A stretch of 64,000 nt of DNA from contig NZ_JAOBPP010000021.1 of NCBI RefSeq assembly GCF_025574465.1, forward strand, positions 372,001 through 436,000, in the 5' to 3' direction. Source of the stretch: Kordiimonas aestuarii. Lineage in GTDB: Bacteria > Pseudomonadota > Alphaproteobacteria > Sphingomonadales > Kordiimonadaceae. Below, piece by piece: positions 6,991 to 14,808 of the stretch (positions are counted from its first letter, which is position 1; the number at the start of each line of letters is the position of its first letter). The position numbers and the translations under genes were made by a program. The notes under the pieces were generated by a model. That model ran no database searches, had not been told where the DNA came from, and saw only the letters and a program-made list of their open reading frames with translations.

Positions 6991-9048
6991 ATGGCGGGCG
7001 ACAAGGGTAACAATAATTCCATCTTACTGGCAGGCATCGTCATTATCGGTGTTGCAATTTTGGGCTTTCTTGCGATTCTCAAATTTGCGGAATCGGAAGC
7101 CGAGCAAAACATGGCCCGCTGGGAGGATCGGCTTAACCTTGTTGCCGACAGCCGCGCAACCGAAGTTTCCGCTTGGCTTAACCGCTACCTTTCCAGCGTG
7201 GAAGAACTGGCGGGAGACGCAACTATTCAGCTATACGCAGGCGGCAGCATGGATGATATGCCCGAAGCGGCGGAAGGCCAGCGTGGTTACGTCTTTGCCC
7301 TGCTTTCGGCCGCAGCTGAGCGGGAGGGTTTTCACGAAAAAACGGCAATCGACCAACTGGCTGCCAATGTCAAACGACCACAACGCGCCGGGCTCGCTAT
7401 TCTGCGCAGCGACGGTAGTGCGCTCGTCGCGACAAGCGGCATGCCTGTGCTGCGCCCCGGGGAGTGGCCAGCCATGTCCCGGCGCTCTTTTATTGCCATT
7501 GGTCCCCAGCTTGAAGACAAGACGCCCCTGGTGATTTTCGGGGCGCCTGTTATGGCAGATGAAGGCCTCTCAGGCGATAATGACAACGTGAACTGGGTCA
7601 TTGGCGCCCGACCGCTTGATGGCGATTTCCTGAAAACGCTCGACCAACCGGGCGCGGCCAGCAAGACCGCAGAAACCTACATCGTCACACGCGGTGAAGG
7701 GGAACTGGTGACACCGCTGACGCCGCTGGCTGAAGGGGGCCGCGTTGGTGAGCCCCGCGTCGACCAGGCTGCCTCGTTTGCTGCTGGCAGGCCCGGGGCA
7801 TTTGACATCCATGACAATTATGCCGGGACAAAGGTGCTGGTCACCGGACGTGAACTGTCTGCTCCCGTGCCATGGGTGCTGGTGCGCACCATCAGCGGCG
7901 CTGAGGCACTCGCCGAGATCAATGAACGGCGCAACAGCCTGATCATCACCTTGTCACTGGCCGCGCTGTTCGTGCTTGCGGGCCTTGTGCTCGCGTGGCG
8001 TCATGGCGTATCGCGCCGGCTTGAGGCCAGCTACAGGGAACAAGCCGCACTTTCAGCACAAAACGAGGGACTAAGCCGTTTTCTGCAATCTGTCAGTGAT
8101 AGCCAGCCCACGGCGATCGCAGCGCTTGACGATGACCTGACGGTAAGGTTCGCGAACCGCAAGCTTGGAGAAGTTATTGATCTGCCCGTCACCGACCTGA
8201 CAGACCGCAGGCTGGATACAGCATTCACCAGCGAGATCGCAGAAAAACTGCGCGCCGGTGTCAAGGGTGCGGCAAATGGCACGTCAACAGAGTTGCAACT
8301 GCGCTTACCCATCGCTGGTACAGATCGCATTTACCAGACCCAGCTTCTACCTCTTGATGCCGCCGGAGATAAACACGCCAACACCTTGCTGGTTATGCAG
8401 GATATCTCCTCGCTGGTGGCGGCCAAGGAGCAATCTGAGACCCTTTTCAAACAGCTCGTTAGCACGTTGACACAGATCATCGATGCCCGGGACCCATGGA
8501 GCAAACACCATTCGGAGCGGGTTGCGGACGTGGCCTCGACGATTGCGCTTGAGAGGGGCTGGGAAACGGAAGGCGCTGAGAGCGTGCGCATTGCAGGTCA
8601 GCTTGTGAATCTGGGCAAGATATTTGTGCCGACCGAGATTCTGACAAAACAAAGCGCACTCACGGATGAGGAGTTTGCGCTGGTACGGGACAGCATGCAA
8701 AAAGGGGCAAGCCTTGTCGCCGGGCTCGATTTCAAGGGGCCTGTTGCTGCGACGCTTGGCCAGATGCGGGAGAACTGGGACGGAAGCGGCGAACCTGACG
8801 GCAAAAAAGGCGATGAGATCGAACCGGGCGCACGCATCCTGTCTGTCGCCAATGCCTTTGTCGGCATGGTCTCCGCCCGGGCGCACCGGCCGGGGCTTGG
8901 GTTTGACAAGGCACTGGATATCCTCAACGGCGACGCCGGGAAAAAATATGAACGCCGCACCGTAGCCGCGTTGCAGAATATCCTTGAGAATAAGGGTGGG
9001 CGCGAACGCTGGTATGGCTACACCGAGGTTGTCAAAGAAGGTAACTGA
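6991..9048 (+). CDS. Membrane sensor protein with Cache-like, PAS and degenerate HD-GYP domains
   Basis: A 685-residue protein. The first transmembrane helix lies at about 10-32. A periplasmic ligand-binding region (roughly 45-310, dCache-like) follows, then a second helix at about 314-335 and a PAS-like domain at about 360-470 (LQSVSDSQPTAIAALDDDL). The C-terminal domain (490-685) follows HD-GYP proteins throughout (DARDPWSKHHSERVADVA), but the HD pair is replaced by V539-N540 (QLVNLGKIFVP), the HHE motif by MRE at 592-594, and GYP by GEP at 600-602. It should therefore not hydrolyse c-di-GMP and is more likely a receptor or scaffold. It is transcribed divergently from the LapG-like gene. 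Confidence 0.8.
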   Translation: MAGDKGNNNSILLAGIVIIGVAILGFLAILKFAESEAEQNMARWEDRLNLVADSRATEVSAWLNRYLSSVEELAGDATIQLYAGGSMDDMPEAAEGQRGYVFALLSAAAEREGFHEKTAIDQLAANVKRPQRAGLAILRSDGSALVATSGMPVLRPGEWPAMSRRSFIAIGPQLEDKTPLVIFGAPVMADEGLSGDNDNVNWVIGARPLDGDFLKTLDQPGAASKTAETYIVTRGEGELVTPLTPLAEGGRVGEPRVDQAASFAAGRPGAFDIHDNYAGTKVLVTGRELSAPVPWVLVRTISGAEALAEINERRNSLIITLSLAALFVLAGLVLAWRHGVSRRLEASYREQAALSAQNEGLSRFLQSVSDSQPTAIAALDDDLTVRFANRKLGEVIDLPVTDLTDRRLDTAFTSEIAEKLRAGVKGAANGTSTELQLRLPIAGTDRIYQTQLLPLDAAGDKHANTLLVMQDISSLVAAKEQSETLFKQLVSTLTQIIDARDPWSKHHSERVADVASTIALERGWETEGAESVRIAGQLVNLGKIFVPTEILTKQSALTDEEFALVRDSMQKGASLVAGLDFKGPVAATLGQMRENWDGSGEPDGKKGDEIEPGARILSVANAFVGMVSARAHRPGLGFDKALDILNGDAGKKYERRTVAALQNILENKGGRERWYGYTEVVKEGN

Positions 9049-9055
9049 TTAATGA

Positions 9056-9520
9056 TTAAAGAAGGCTTGTAATCCGGGGCGCCCCCGCAAGCGGCCTGAC
9101 CGCATCAGAGAGGCGCATTGCGCCGAGTCGCGCCATCTTCAGAATCAACGTTTTCCGTCGCGCCGCATTCACTGGCCGGGCGGACGCAGGTCGTATAATT
9201 TCGGCACCATAAGCATCCGCAAGCATAACACCGGTTGCTTCAGGCAAACTCGTGGCCTCTTCCAACACCTCACGCGGGAAAGCGGCATCAACGGCAAAAT
9301 AAAATTCCTCGCAATAGTCGAGATATTCCTGCCATTTGCCGTCGCAGCGAAAATCGGCAAGACACGATTTCACCTCAACAATGATGGTGCGCCCACGGCG
9401 ATCAAGCGCGACGATGTCCGCACGGCGTCTGTTGGTAAGGGAAACTTCCGTCATTGGCGCATAGCCAAGGTCAAGCAAAAAGCGCATGGCGCCCCGCGTC
9501 ACAAGATCAGTGCTGGTCAC
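9056..9520 (-). CDS. mmcB: MmcB family DNA repair protein (PD-(D/E)XK nuclease-like)
   Basis: A 154-residue protein matching alphaproteobacterial MmcB (DUF1052), linked in Caulobacter to SOS-induced DNA damage tolerance. The restriction-endonuclease-like core shows ADIVALD (D35) and IIVEVKS (E49, K51). The conserved DFRCDGKWQEYLDYCEEFYFAVD follows. I chose the GTG at 9520 because GGGGGAGG lies just before it; a TTG at 9562 would add 14 unconserved residues. It ends 8 bases after the end of the HD-GYP-like gene and converges with it. Confidence 0.85.
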   Translation of the reverse strand: MTSTDLVTRGAMRFLLDLGYAPMTEVSLTNRRRADIVALDRRGRTIIVEVKSCLADFRCDGKWQEYLDYCEEFYFAVDAAFPREVLEEATSLPEATGVMLADAYGAEIIRPASARPVNAARRKTLILKMARLGAMRLSDAVRPLAGAPRITSLL

Positions 9521-9620
9521 GCTATCCTCCCCCGAATTTCGAATCGGGAGAAATGATTGCAAAGCAATGCCTGTTTCGCAACAATCAAGAACAAAAAGTG
9601 AACAAATGAGCCGGGGCCAC

Positions 9621-10019
9621 CTAGCTCTCTTCAGCGATAATCTCGTTCAGGCGCTTTTCGAGCGCGCTGCCTTTTTCACCGCCATCCCCCATGATTTTAT
9701 TCGCAAGCACAACCTCGAAAATACGCACATGCGCATCAAGCGCACGTGGACTGAGATGCCCTTCGGTATGCTTGATATAGCGGCAAAGCGATGTGCCCAC
9801 CGTGGTCATCAGGTCAAAATTGAAGCTGGTGCCCATGCCTTTGATATTATGGCCAAGATCATACATGCGGTCTGCGGAGTCCGACTTGCCGTCTTCGCTG
9901 CCGTCAAGGGAATCCACAAGGCCGCGCAGTTCCTGCACAGCCTCCCCTGTCCAGGTCAGGAACTGTTCTACCAGTTCTTCATCTTCTGCGTACGAATAGT
10001 CGTCTTGATCGCTCGTCAT
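9621..10019 (-). CDS. Stand-alone histidine phosphotransfer (Hpt) domain protein
   Basis: A 132-residue acidic cytosolic protein with one Hpt domain. The phosphorylated histidine is H57 in LGHNIKGMGTSFNFDLM, the usual HxxKGxg(s/t)fg pattern. Hpt proteins shuttle phosphoryl groups between hybrid kinases and response regulators. No hybrid kinase or receiver gene adjoins it, so its partners are encoded elsewhere. The N-terminus is strongly acidic (SDQDDYSYAEDEELVEQF). It is a single gene with its own upstream region, facing away from the DUF3126 gene. Confidence 0.85.
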   Translation of the reverse strand: MTSDQDDYSYAEDEELVEQFLTWTGEAVQELRGLVDSLDGSEDGKSDSADRMYDLGHNIKGMGTSFNFDLMTTVGTSLCRYIKHTEGHLSPRALDAHVRIFEVVLANKIMGDGGEKGSALEKRLNEIIAEES

Positions 10020-10189
10020 AAATCTTCTTCTATGTGCAGTGTATTCCGCATTGTTAATAATTATATCAGATTAACAAGCCTTTAAGGCCAAAATTCCTGC
10101 CATGCGTGGTTCGAAGTCCGGTTTTGCTTGCATTGCGCCGCTTGCCTTCGATAAACCATGGCAAACACCAGATTCGCAAGGAGCAAGCA

Positions 10190-10405
10190 GTGACCCCGAA
10201 TGAGATTGCCCGGCTACAGGCCTACCTGCAGGCCAAATTCAACAACAACATGCTAAAGCTGGTTCGCCGGCCGAAGGCGCCGGATTCCGTGGAAGTCGTT
10301 CTGGGTGAGGAGTTTCTGGGCGTTGTTTACCGGGACGAGGACGAAGGCGAAGTATCCTACGCCATGTCTATCTGTGTTCTTGAGGAAGACCTGCCGCAGA
10401 TCTGA
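10190..10405 (+). CDS. DUF3126 family small protein
   Basis: A 71-residue cytosolic protein resembling DUF3126, a small family common in Alphaproteobacteria and of unknown function. The core is LQAYLQAKFNNNMLKLVRRPKAPDSVEVVLGEEFLGVVYRDEDEGEVSYAMSICVLEEDL, all predicted alpha/beta. The start is a GTG at 10190 with AAGGAG seven bases upstream; the longer frame from 10106 has no ribosome site. It is followed 23 bases later by the Pmp3-like gene and probably shares its transcript. Confidence 0.7.
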   Translation: MTPNEIARLQAYLQAKFNNNMLKLVRRPKAPDSVEVVLGEEFLGVVYRDEDEGEVSYAMSICVLEEDLPQI

Positions 10406-10428
10406 TCACCGCCCGATGGAGGGGAAAT

Positions 10429-10647
10429 ATGTTGTACCTTATTGCGCTGCTGCTTCCACCGCTTGCGCTGCTGCTGTGCGGCAAGCCCTTTCAGTTCATT
10501 TTGGCTACTGCCATCTGGATTCTGGCGTGGGTGCTTGCCCTCTTTGGCGCCGGTTTCATCATGTGGGTAATCCTCGCCGTGTGGGCCATCATGGTTGTGC
10601 GTGACCGCAATACCCGGAAATTGATCGAAGATACCCGTCGGGGCTGA
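10429..10647 (+). CDS. Pmp3/YqaE (UPF0057)-like small membrane protein
   Basis: A 72-residue protein with two hydrophobic spans (about 1-20 and 25-57). The first contains LLLPPLALLLCGKPFQF, close to the iLPPlgvfl..g motif of the YqaE/Pmp3 family, which affects membrane potential and stress tolerance. A short positively charged tail (RDRNTRKLIEDTRRG) is probably cytosolic. GGAGGGG lies just before the ATG. The second helix is less typical of the family than the first, so the assignment is moderate. Confidence 0.6.
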   Translation: MLYLIALLLPPLALLLCGKPFQFILATAIWILAWVLALFGAGFIMWVILAVWAIMVVRDRNTRKLIEDTRRG

Positions 10648-10730
10648 CATCGCCACGGCCTTGCCACTTGAGCCGGTCCGTGATTGGTGGCACACTTAAA
10701 TATGAAATAATTTCATATTCAGGGCAGGCC

Positions 10731-11339
10731 ATGGCCAACGTCAGAAAGTTGCACAACCATGAAAGCGACCTTATCGGCCGCATCATCGCCGACGGCTTTG
10801 CTGACGATGCGGTAAACCTGTGGGCGTTCAACGGCGGCGGTGCAATGCAGCCCGCCTTCACCACCATGGCGAAACATCTGTTTCTTCCCAAGGGCTTCGG
10901 ACATTGCACGGAGGACGGGCTGGCAGGTACCCTCTGGTTGCCGCCTGGTACCACTAAAACCTACGGAACAGGCAACCTGTCGCTGGTTTATTCCATCTTG
11001 CGATACGGGGGCCTTACCGGCATTCGGCATTCGCTGGCGATCGACTGTTTCATGACCACAAACCGCAAAGGCCGCCCCCCTCACTATTATCTGTTTGCCA
11101 TCGCCGTAACCCCACGCCTGCAGGGCAAAGGGATAGGCGGTGTACTCATGCGCGAAGCCTTGCGCGAAGTCGACAGAAGCGGCCTGCCAGCCTATCTCGA
11201 GAACTCAAAGCGGGAGAACATCGCCTTTTACCAGAACCATGGCTTTGAAGTGGAGCGCGAGGTTACGCCAGCGCCCGGCTGCCCGCCCATGTGGTTGATG
11301 TGGCGCCCCGCACGCGGCTCAGAGCCTGCCAGCGTATAA
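10731..11339 (+). CDS. GNAT family N-acetyltransferase
   Basis: A 202-residue GNAT-fold acetyltransferase. The acetyl-CoA-binding motif A is clear: FAIAVTPRLQGKGIGGVLMREALREVDRSG, with the Q/RxxGxG/A pattern in QGKGIG. The C-terminal strand-turn signature is YLENSKRENIAFYQNHGFEVE. The N-terminal half (HNHESDLIGRIIADGFADD..) resembles acetyltransferases of the type found near Alphaproteobacterial housekeeping loci, but the substrate cannot be read. The ATG at 10731 follows AGGGCAGG; an in-frame ATG at 10668 would add residues with no ribosome site. Confidence 0.8.
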   Translation: MANVRKLHNHESDLIGRIIADGFADDAVNLWAFNGGGAMQPAFTTMAKHLFLPKGFGHCTEDGLAGTLWLPPGTTKTYGTGNLSLVYSILRYGGLTGIRHSLAIDCFMTTNRKGRPPHYYLFAIAVTPRLQGKGIGGVLMREALREVDRSGLPAYLENSKRENIAFYQNHGFEVEREVTPAPGCPPMWLMWRPARGSEPASV

Positions 11340-11431
11340 AATTATACTCCCGCCTTGCCAAAGCATACCGGTTGGTTAAACACTGCGCCCTATTGTGACC
11401 GCCTGAGTTTTGACCAACGGGAAATGACTTT

Positions 11432-13099
11432 ATGAGCACCATGCCCAACGCTGCAATCTATTTCGAACCAGACGGATATGTCGTCACCGGCGATAAAATC
11501 ATGGGCCGGCAGGCCGCTGGCAACAGCTTCCTGCGCGCGGCAGTGGCCCAGGCCGGCGATGCCCCACTATGGTGCCTGACAGCCAGTGAACGCGCGGCAC
11601 AGGCCTTTAACACGCTTGCCAGGTCTATTGATGCAGGGGTGAAGACCGCATGGTGCCCCACGCTGAAAATAGGTAAGCTAAGGGATGTAGGTACCCTGTA
11701 TCTTCCCGGCCCCAACCTGGACCACTATGCCAGCCAGCGCTTGCGCGTGGGTATTGATGCCTTCAGCATCTGCGGCATCACACACACCACAGCCAGCCAC
11801 GGTGCGATGGATGCTGTTGCATCATTGCTGACGGCGCCGGTCATGCCGTGGGATGCGCTTATCTGTACTTCAAATGCCGCCAAAGGCACAGTCAACACCG
11901 TGATGACTGAGCAAATGGAGCTACTGCGCTGGAGGTTCGGCCACGACGTAAAACTCGACCTGCCGCGTCTACCTGTAATTCCCCTTGGCATCCAGTGTGA
12001 AGATTTTAACTTCACTGCCGAAGACCGCGCCAAGGCCCGCGCCGAGTTGCAAATTGGCGAGGACGACATTGTTGTCCTCTTTGTCGGGCGCCTCTCCTAT
12101 CACGCAAAGGCCCATCCCCACGCCATGATGCTGGCGCTGGAAGAGGTTGCCCAAAAAACAGGGCGCAACATTGTCCTTGTTCAATGTGGCTGGTTTGCCA
12201 ACAAAGAAATTGGCCAGGCTTTCCAGACCGCCGCGAGGAAGGTGTGCCCCAGCGTAAGATGCCTCTTCACGGACGGTAAAAACCCGAAATCACGCAACGC
12301 CAGCTGGGCCGCTGCCGATATATTTGCTTCGCTCTCCGACAATTTTCAGGAAACGTTCGGTATCACCCCCATTGAGGCCATGGCGGCGGGGTTGCCTGTC
12401 GTGGTCAGTGATTGGGACGGTTACAAGGACACCGTACCGGACGGACAGGTTGGCTTCCGTATACCGACCTGGACCCTCGAAAATGACAATGTGCACCATT
12501 TTGCCGCGCGCTATGAAGCTGGCACCGATAGTTATGACCGCTACTGCGGCTATACCTGCCAGACGGTCGCGGTAGACCCGTCCGCCCTCACGGACCGCCT
12601 AACCGCCCTCGTTGAACAACCCGGGCTTCGACAAAAACTGGGTGAAGCCGGGAAGAAACGTGCACAAGCAACATATGACTGGGCGGTGGTCTACAAGCAG
12701 TATCAAGCGCTGTGGGCAGAACTTGCCAGCATCCGTGCGGCAGGCGCTCAAAGTGATCAGGTGCGCACCGCGCCGAAAGCCGCCCCCACGCGCATGGACC
12801 CCTATAAAGCCTTCGCGAGTTATCCCAGCCATGCCGTTGACAGCAGTACACGTCTGACCCTGTTGGCCAGCGACCCGGGGGACGCCTACGCCCGCTATCT
12901 CGCACTCGACACCTTCAGCTACGCCAAAGCCATTCTGCCCAGCGCTACATTTGCGGAAAGAGCCCTCCATGTGATTGGTGATTCGGTCGATATTGATGTT
13001 GCTACCTTTGCGCGGGTCATGGGCATACCCGCAGCTGACACAGCGATGATCGCATCAATGTTAGCCAAAATGGGGCTGATCAGGCTGTCGAGAGGGTGA
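11432..13099 (+). CDS. GT4-family glycosyltransferase with C-terminal extension
   Basis: A 555-residue GT-B glycosyltransferase of family 4. The C-terminal nucleotide-sugar half has VVLFVGRLSYHAKAHP at about 210-225 and the EX7E motif in ETFGITPIEAMAAGLPVVVSDWDG. The N-terminal half binds the acceptor and is not informative about it. An extra 100 residues after about 450 end in a small helical, winged-helix-like unit (FARVMGIPAADTAMIASMLAKMGLIRL). No cell-wall or exopolysaccharide genes flank it. The 3' end overlaps the convergent allA gene by 20 bases. Confidence 0.8.
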   Translation: MSTMPNAAIYFEPDGYVVTGDKIMGRQAAGNSFLRAAVAQAGDAPLWCLTASERAAQAFNTLARSIDAGVKTAWCPTLKIGKLRDVGTLYLPGPNLDHYASQRLRVGIDAFSICGITHTTASHGAMDAVASLLTAPVMPWDALICTSNAAKGTVNTVMTEQMELLRWRFGHDVKLDLPRLPVIPLGIQCEDFNFTAEDRAKARAELQIGEDDIVVLFVGRLSYHAKAHPHAMMLALEEVAQKTGRNIVLVQCGWFANKEIGQAFQTAARKVCPSVRCLFTDGKNPKSRNASWAAADIFASLSDNFQETFGITPIEAMAAGLPVVVSDWDGYKDTVPDGQVGFRIPTWTLENDNVHHFAARYEAGTDSYDRYCGYTCQTVAVDPSALTDRLTALVEQPGLRQKLGEAGKKRAQATYDWAVVYKQYQALWAELASIRAAGAQSDQVRTAPKAAPTRMDPYKAFASYPSHAVDSSTRLTLLASDPGDAYARYLALDTFSYAKAILPSATFAERALHVIGDSVDIDVATFARVMGIPAADTAMIASMLAKMGLIRLSRG

Positions 13100-13586
13100 G
13101 CACAACCTGCTCATCCGCACTCAAGTGATGTTCGATGCAGTTGTGGTCATCCGCGATACGGTCAATCACCAGAAAATCGCTCACCTCGCCGAGCGCGAGG
13201 CTGAAGTGGTGCCACGTACCGGCGTAATAGTTTATGCCCTGTCCGGGCTCCGCCCTGAAGGCACGCAGCTTGCCCGCGTCAAAGTCACCTTTTTCTGCGA
13301 CCACCACTAAATAGGGGCTGGCAGATAACGGCACAAATGCCTGCGAGGACTTCGGATGATATTCCATCATCTTTACCGTGATCGGCAACGGCAAGGGTGT
13401 CGAGCGAAAGATGCTGACCCCTGCCTGGCCACCGCCGCTGGTCAGCTCAAGCTTCGCGAGGTCGTGGAAACGTATGGTGTTGCCATAGTTGATGGGTATC
13501 TGCTGCGCAGTGGTCGACGCCTCAATCACATCACCGTATGGCGCGAATGCCGCCGCTGTCAGTGGCTCGATATCAAGGACGCGCAT
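13080..13586 (-). CDS. allA: Ureidoglycolate lyase
   Basis: A 168-residue cupin-fold enzyme that splits ureidoglycolate into glyoxylate and urea, the last step of the purine-ring pathway here. Family features are FAPYGDVIE near the start, the central FRSTPLPLPITVKMMEYHPKSSQAFVPL, and the GTWHHFSLAL region near the C-terminus with its metal- or substrate-binding histidines. The ATG at 13586 lies two bases after the puuD stop and has GGTGAGC upstream, so it is the last gene of the leftward catabolic operon. The released glyoxylate can be used by the malate synthase encoded in the same operon. Confidence 0.93.
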   Translation of the reverse strand: MRVLDIEPLTAAAFAPYGDVIEASTTAQQIPINYGNTIRFHDLAKLELTSGGGQAGVSIFRSTPLPLPITVKMMEYHPKSSQAFVPLSASPYLVVVAEKGDFDAGKLRAFRAEPGQGINYYAGTWHHFSLALGEVSDFLVIDRIADDHNCIEHHLSADEQVVLTLSTA

Positions 13587-13588
13587 GC

Positions 13589-14779
13589 TCACCGCTTGGC
13601 TCCGTCCCCAATCCACTTGCCGATCAGGGCACGCTCCTCGTCGGTCATGCCCGTCTCGTTGCCAAGCGGCATAATGTCCGCTTTAACCGTCTGCTCCATG
13701 ATCCGCCGGGCGTGCTGCTGGATCAGTTCCGGCTTGTCCAGCATCACACCACCCGGGGCTTCGTCAAAGCTGTCATGTGTTGGCGTAGCGGCATGGCATG
13801 AGGTGCAATGTTTGCCAATGATGGCCTGAACTTGAGAAAATGACGCTGCCACTTGTGCAAACCGGGCGCGGGAGGCTTTCTCCGCATCGGCGGCGAACAT
13901 AGCAATCAGGATAAACAAGGCGACCGCTGCAAACACAAGGCCAGGGCTGTTTTTTCCCTTATGACGCAGGTTGAAGAAATGCCGCACCATCACCCCTACA
14001 AGCCCGATGCCCGCAAGGATGAGCCAGCTGTAGGGGTTTGAGAACGTCATCGGATAGTGGTTGGAGATCATCAGAAAGAGGACCGGCAGGGTCATGTAAT
14101 TATTGTGCAAGCTGCGCTGCTTGCCGATCTGACCCAGACGCGGGTCTGGCGCCTCGCCCGCGGTCAGCGCCGCGACAACCTTTTTCTGGTTCGGGATAAT
14201 GACCATGAATACATTGGCCGCCATCGCAGTGCCTGCGATCGCCCCTACATGGATGAAGGCCGCCCGGTCGGAGAAAATATGCGTCAGCACATAAGCTGCC
14301 GCTGTCAGGCTGAGGAACCAGATGATACCCGTTAGCTTATTGTTTTTGCCCAAAGGCGAACGGCAAAGGCCGTCATAAAAAACCCAGCCCCCCGCGATGA
14401 AGGCAAGGCTGATACCAATCGCCTGCGCTTGTGTGAGATTCGCCTTGGATTTATCGATCAGGAACAGGTCCGCACCCAGATAATAGATAACCGCAAGCAG
14501 GGCAAAACCGCTCATCCACGTGAAGTAGGCTTCCCATTTGAACCAGTGCAGGTTTTCCGGCATCTGTTCAGGCGCGACGGCGTATTTCTGCTTGTGGTAA
14601 AAGCCACCACCATGCACCGACCACAGCTCGCCCGACATGCCTTTCTTTTTTTCCTTTGGCTGTTCAAGATGGTTATCAAGCCAGACAAAATAGAAACTGG
14701 AGCCGATCCACGCGATGCCAGTGATGAAATGCAGCCAACGGATCGCAAGGTTCAGCCAAGGTGTAATATCAAATTCCAT
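13589..14779 (-). CDS. puuD: Membrane-bound urate hydroxylase (PuuD) with C-terminal cytochrome c domain
   Basis: A 396-residue integral membrane enzyme that oxidises urate to 5-hydroxyisourate. About eight transmembrane helices cover residues 10-300; the first contains WLNLAIRWLHFITGIAWIGSSFYF, typical of PuuD. The C-terminal 90 residues are a cytochrome c domain with the haem motif CTSCH and a likely axial methionine in ADIMPLGNETGM. Electrons therefore pass to cytochromes rather than to oxygen, and no peroxide is expected. It lies between aceB and allA on the minus strand with short gaps, in the urate-degrading operon. Confidence 0.95.
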   Translation of the reverse strand: MEFDITPWLNLAIRWLHFITGIAWIGSSFYFVWLDNHLEQPKEKKKGMSGELWSVHGGGFYHKQKYAVAPEQMPENLHWFKWEAYFTWMSGFALLAVIYYLGADLFLIDKSKANLTQAQAIGISLAFIAGGWVFYDGLCRSPLGKNNKLTGIIWFLSLTAAAYVLTHIFSDRAAFIHVGAIAGTAMAANVFMVIIPNQKKVVAALTAGEAPDPRLGQIGKQRSLHNNYMTLPVLFLMISNHYPMTFSNPYSWLILAGIGLVGVMVRHFFNLRHKGKNSPGLVFAAVALFILIAMFAADAEKASRARFAQVAASFSQVQAIIGKHCTSCHAATPTHDSFDEAPGGVMLDKPELIQQHARRIMEQTVKADIMPLGNETGMTDEERALIGKWIGDGAKR

Positions 14780-14808
14780 GGGGTACTACTCTCTCGCTTG
14801 CGCGCCGC

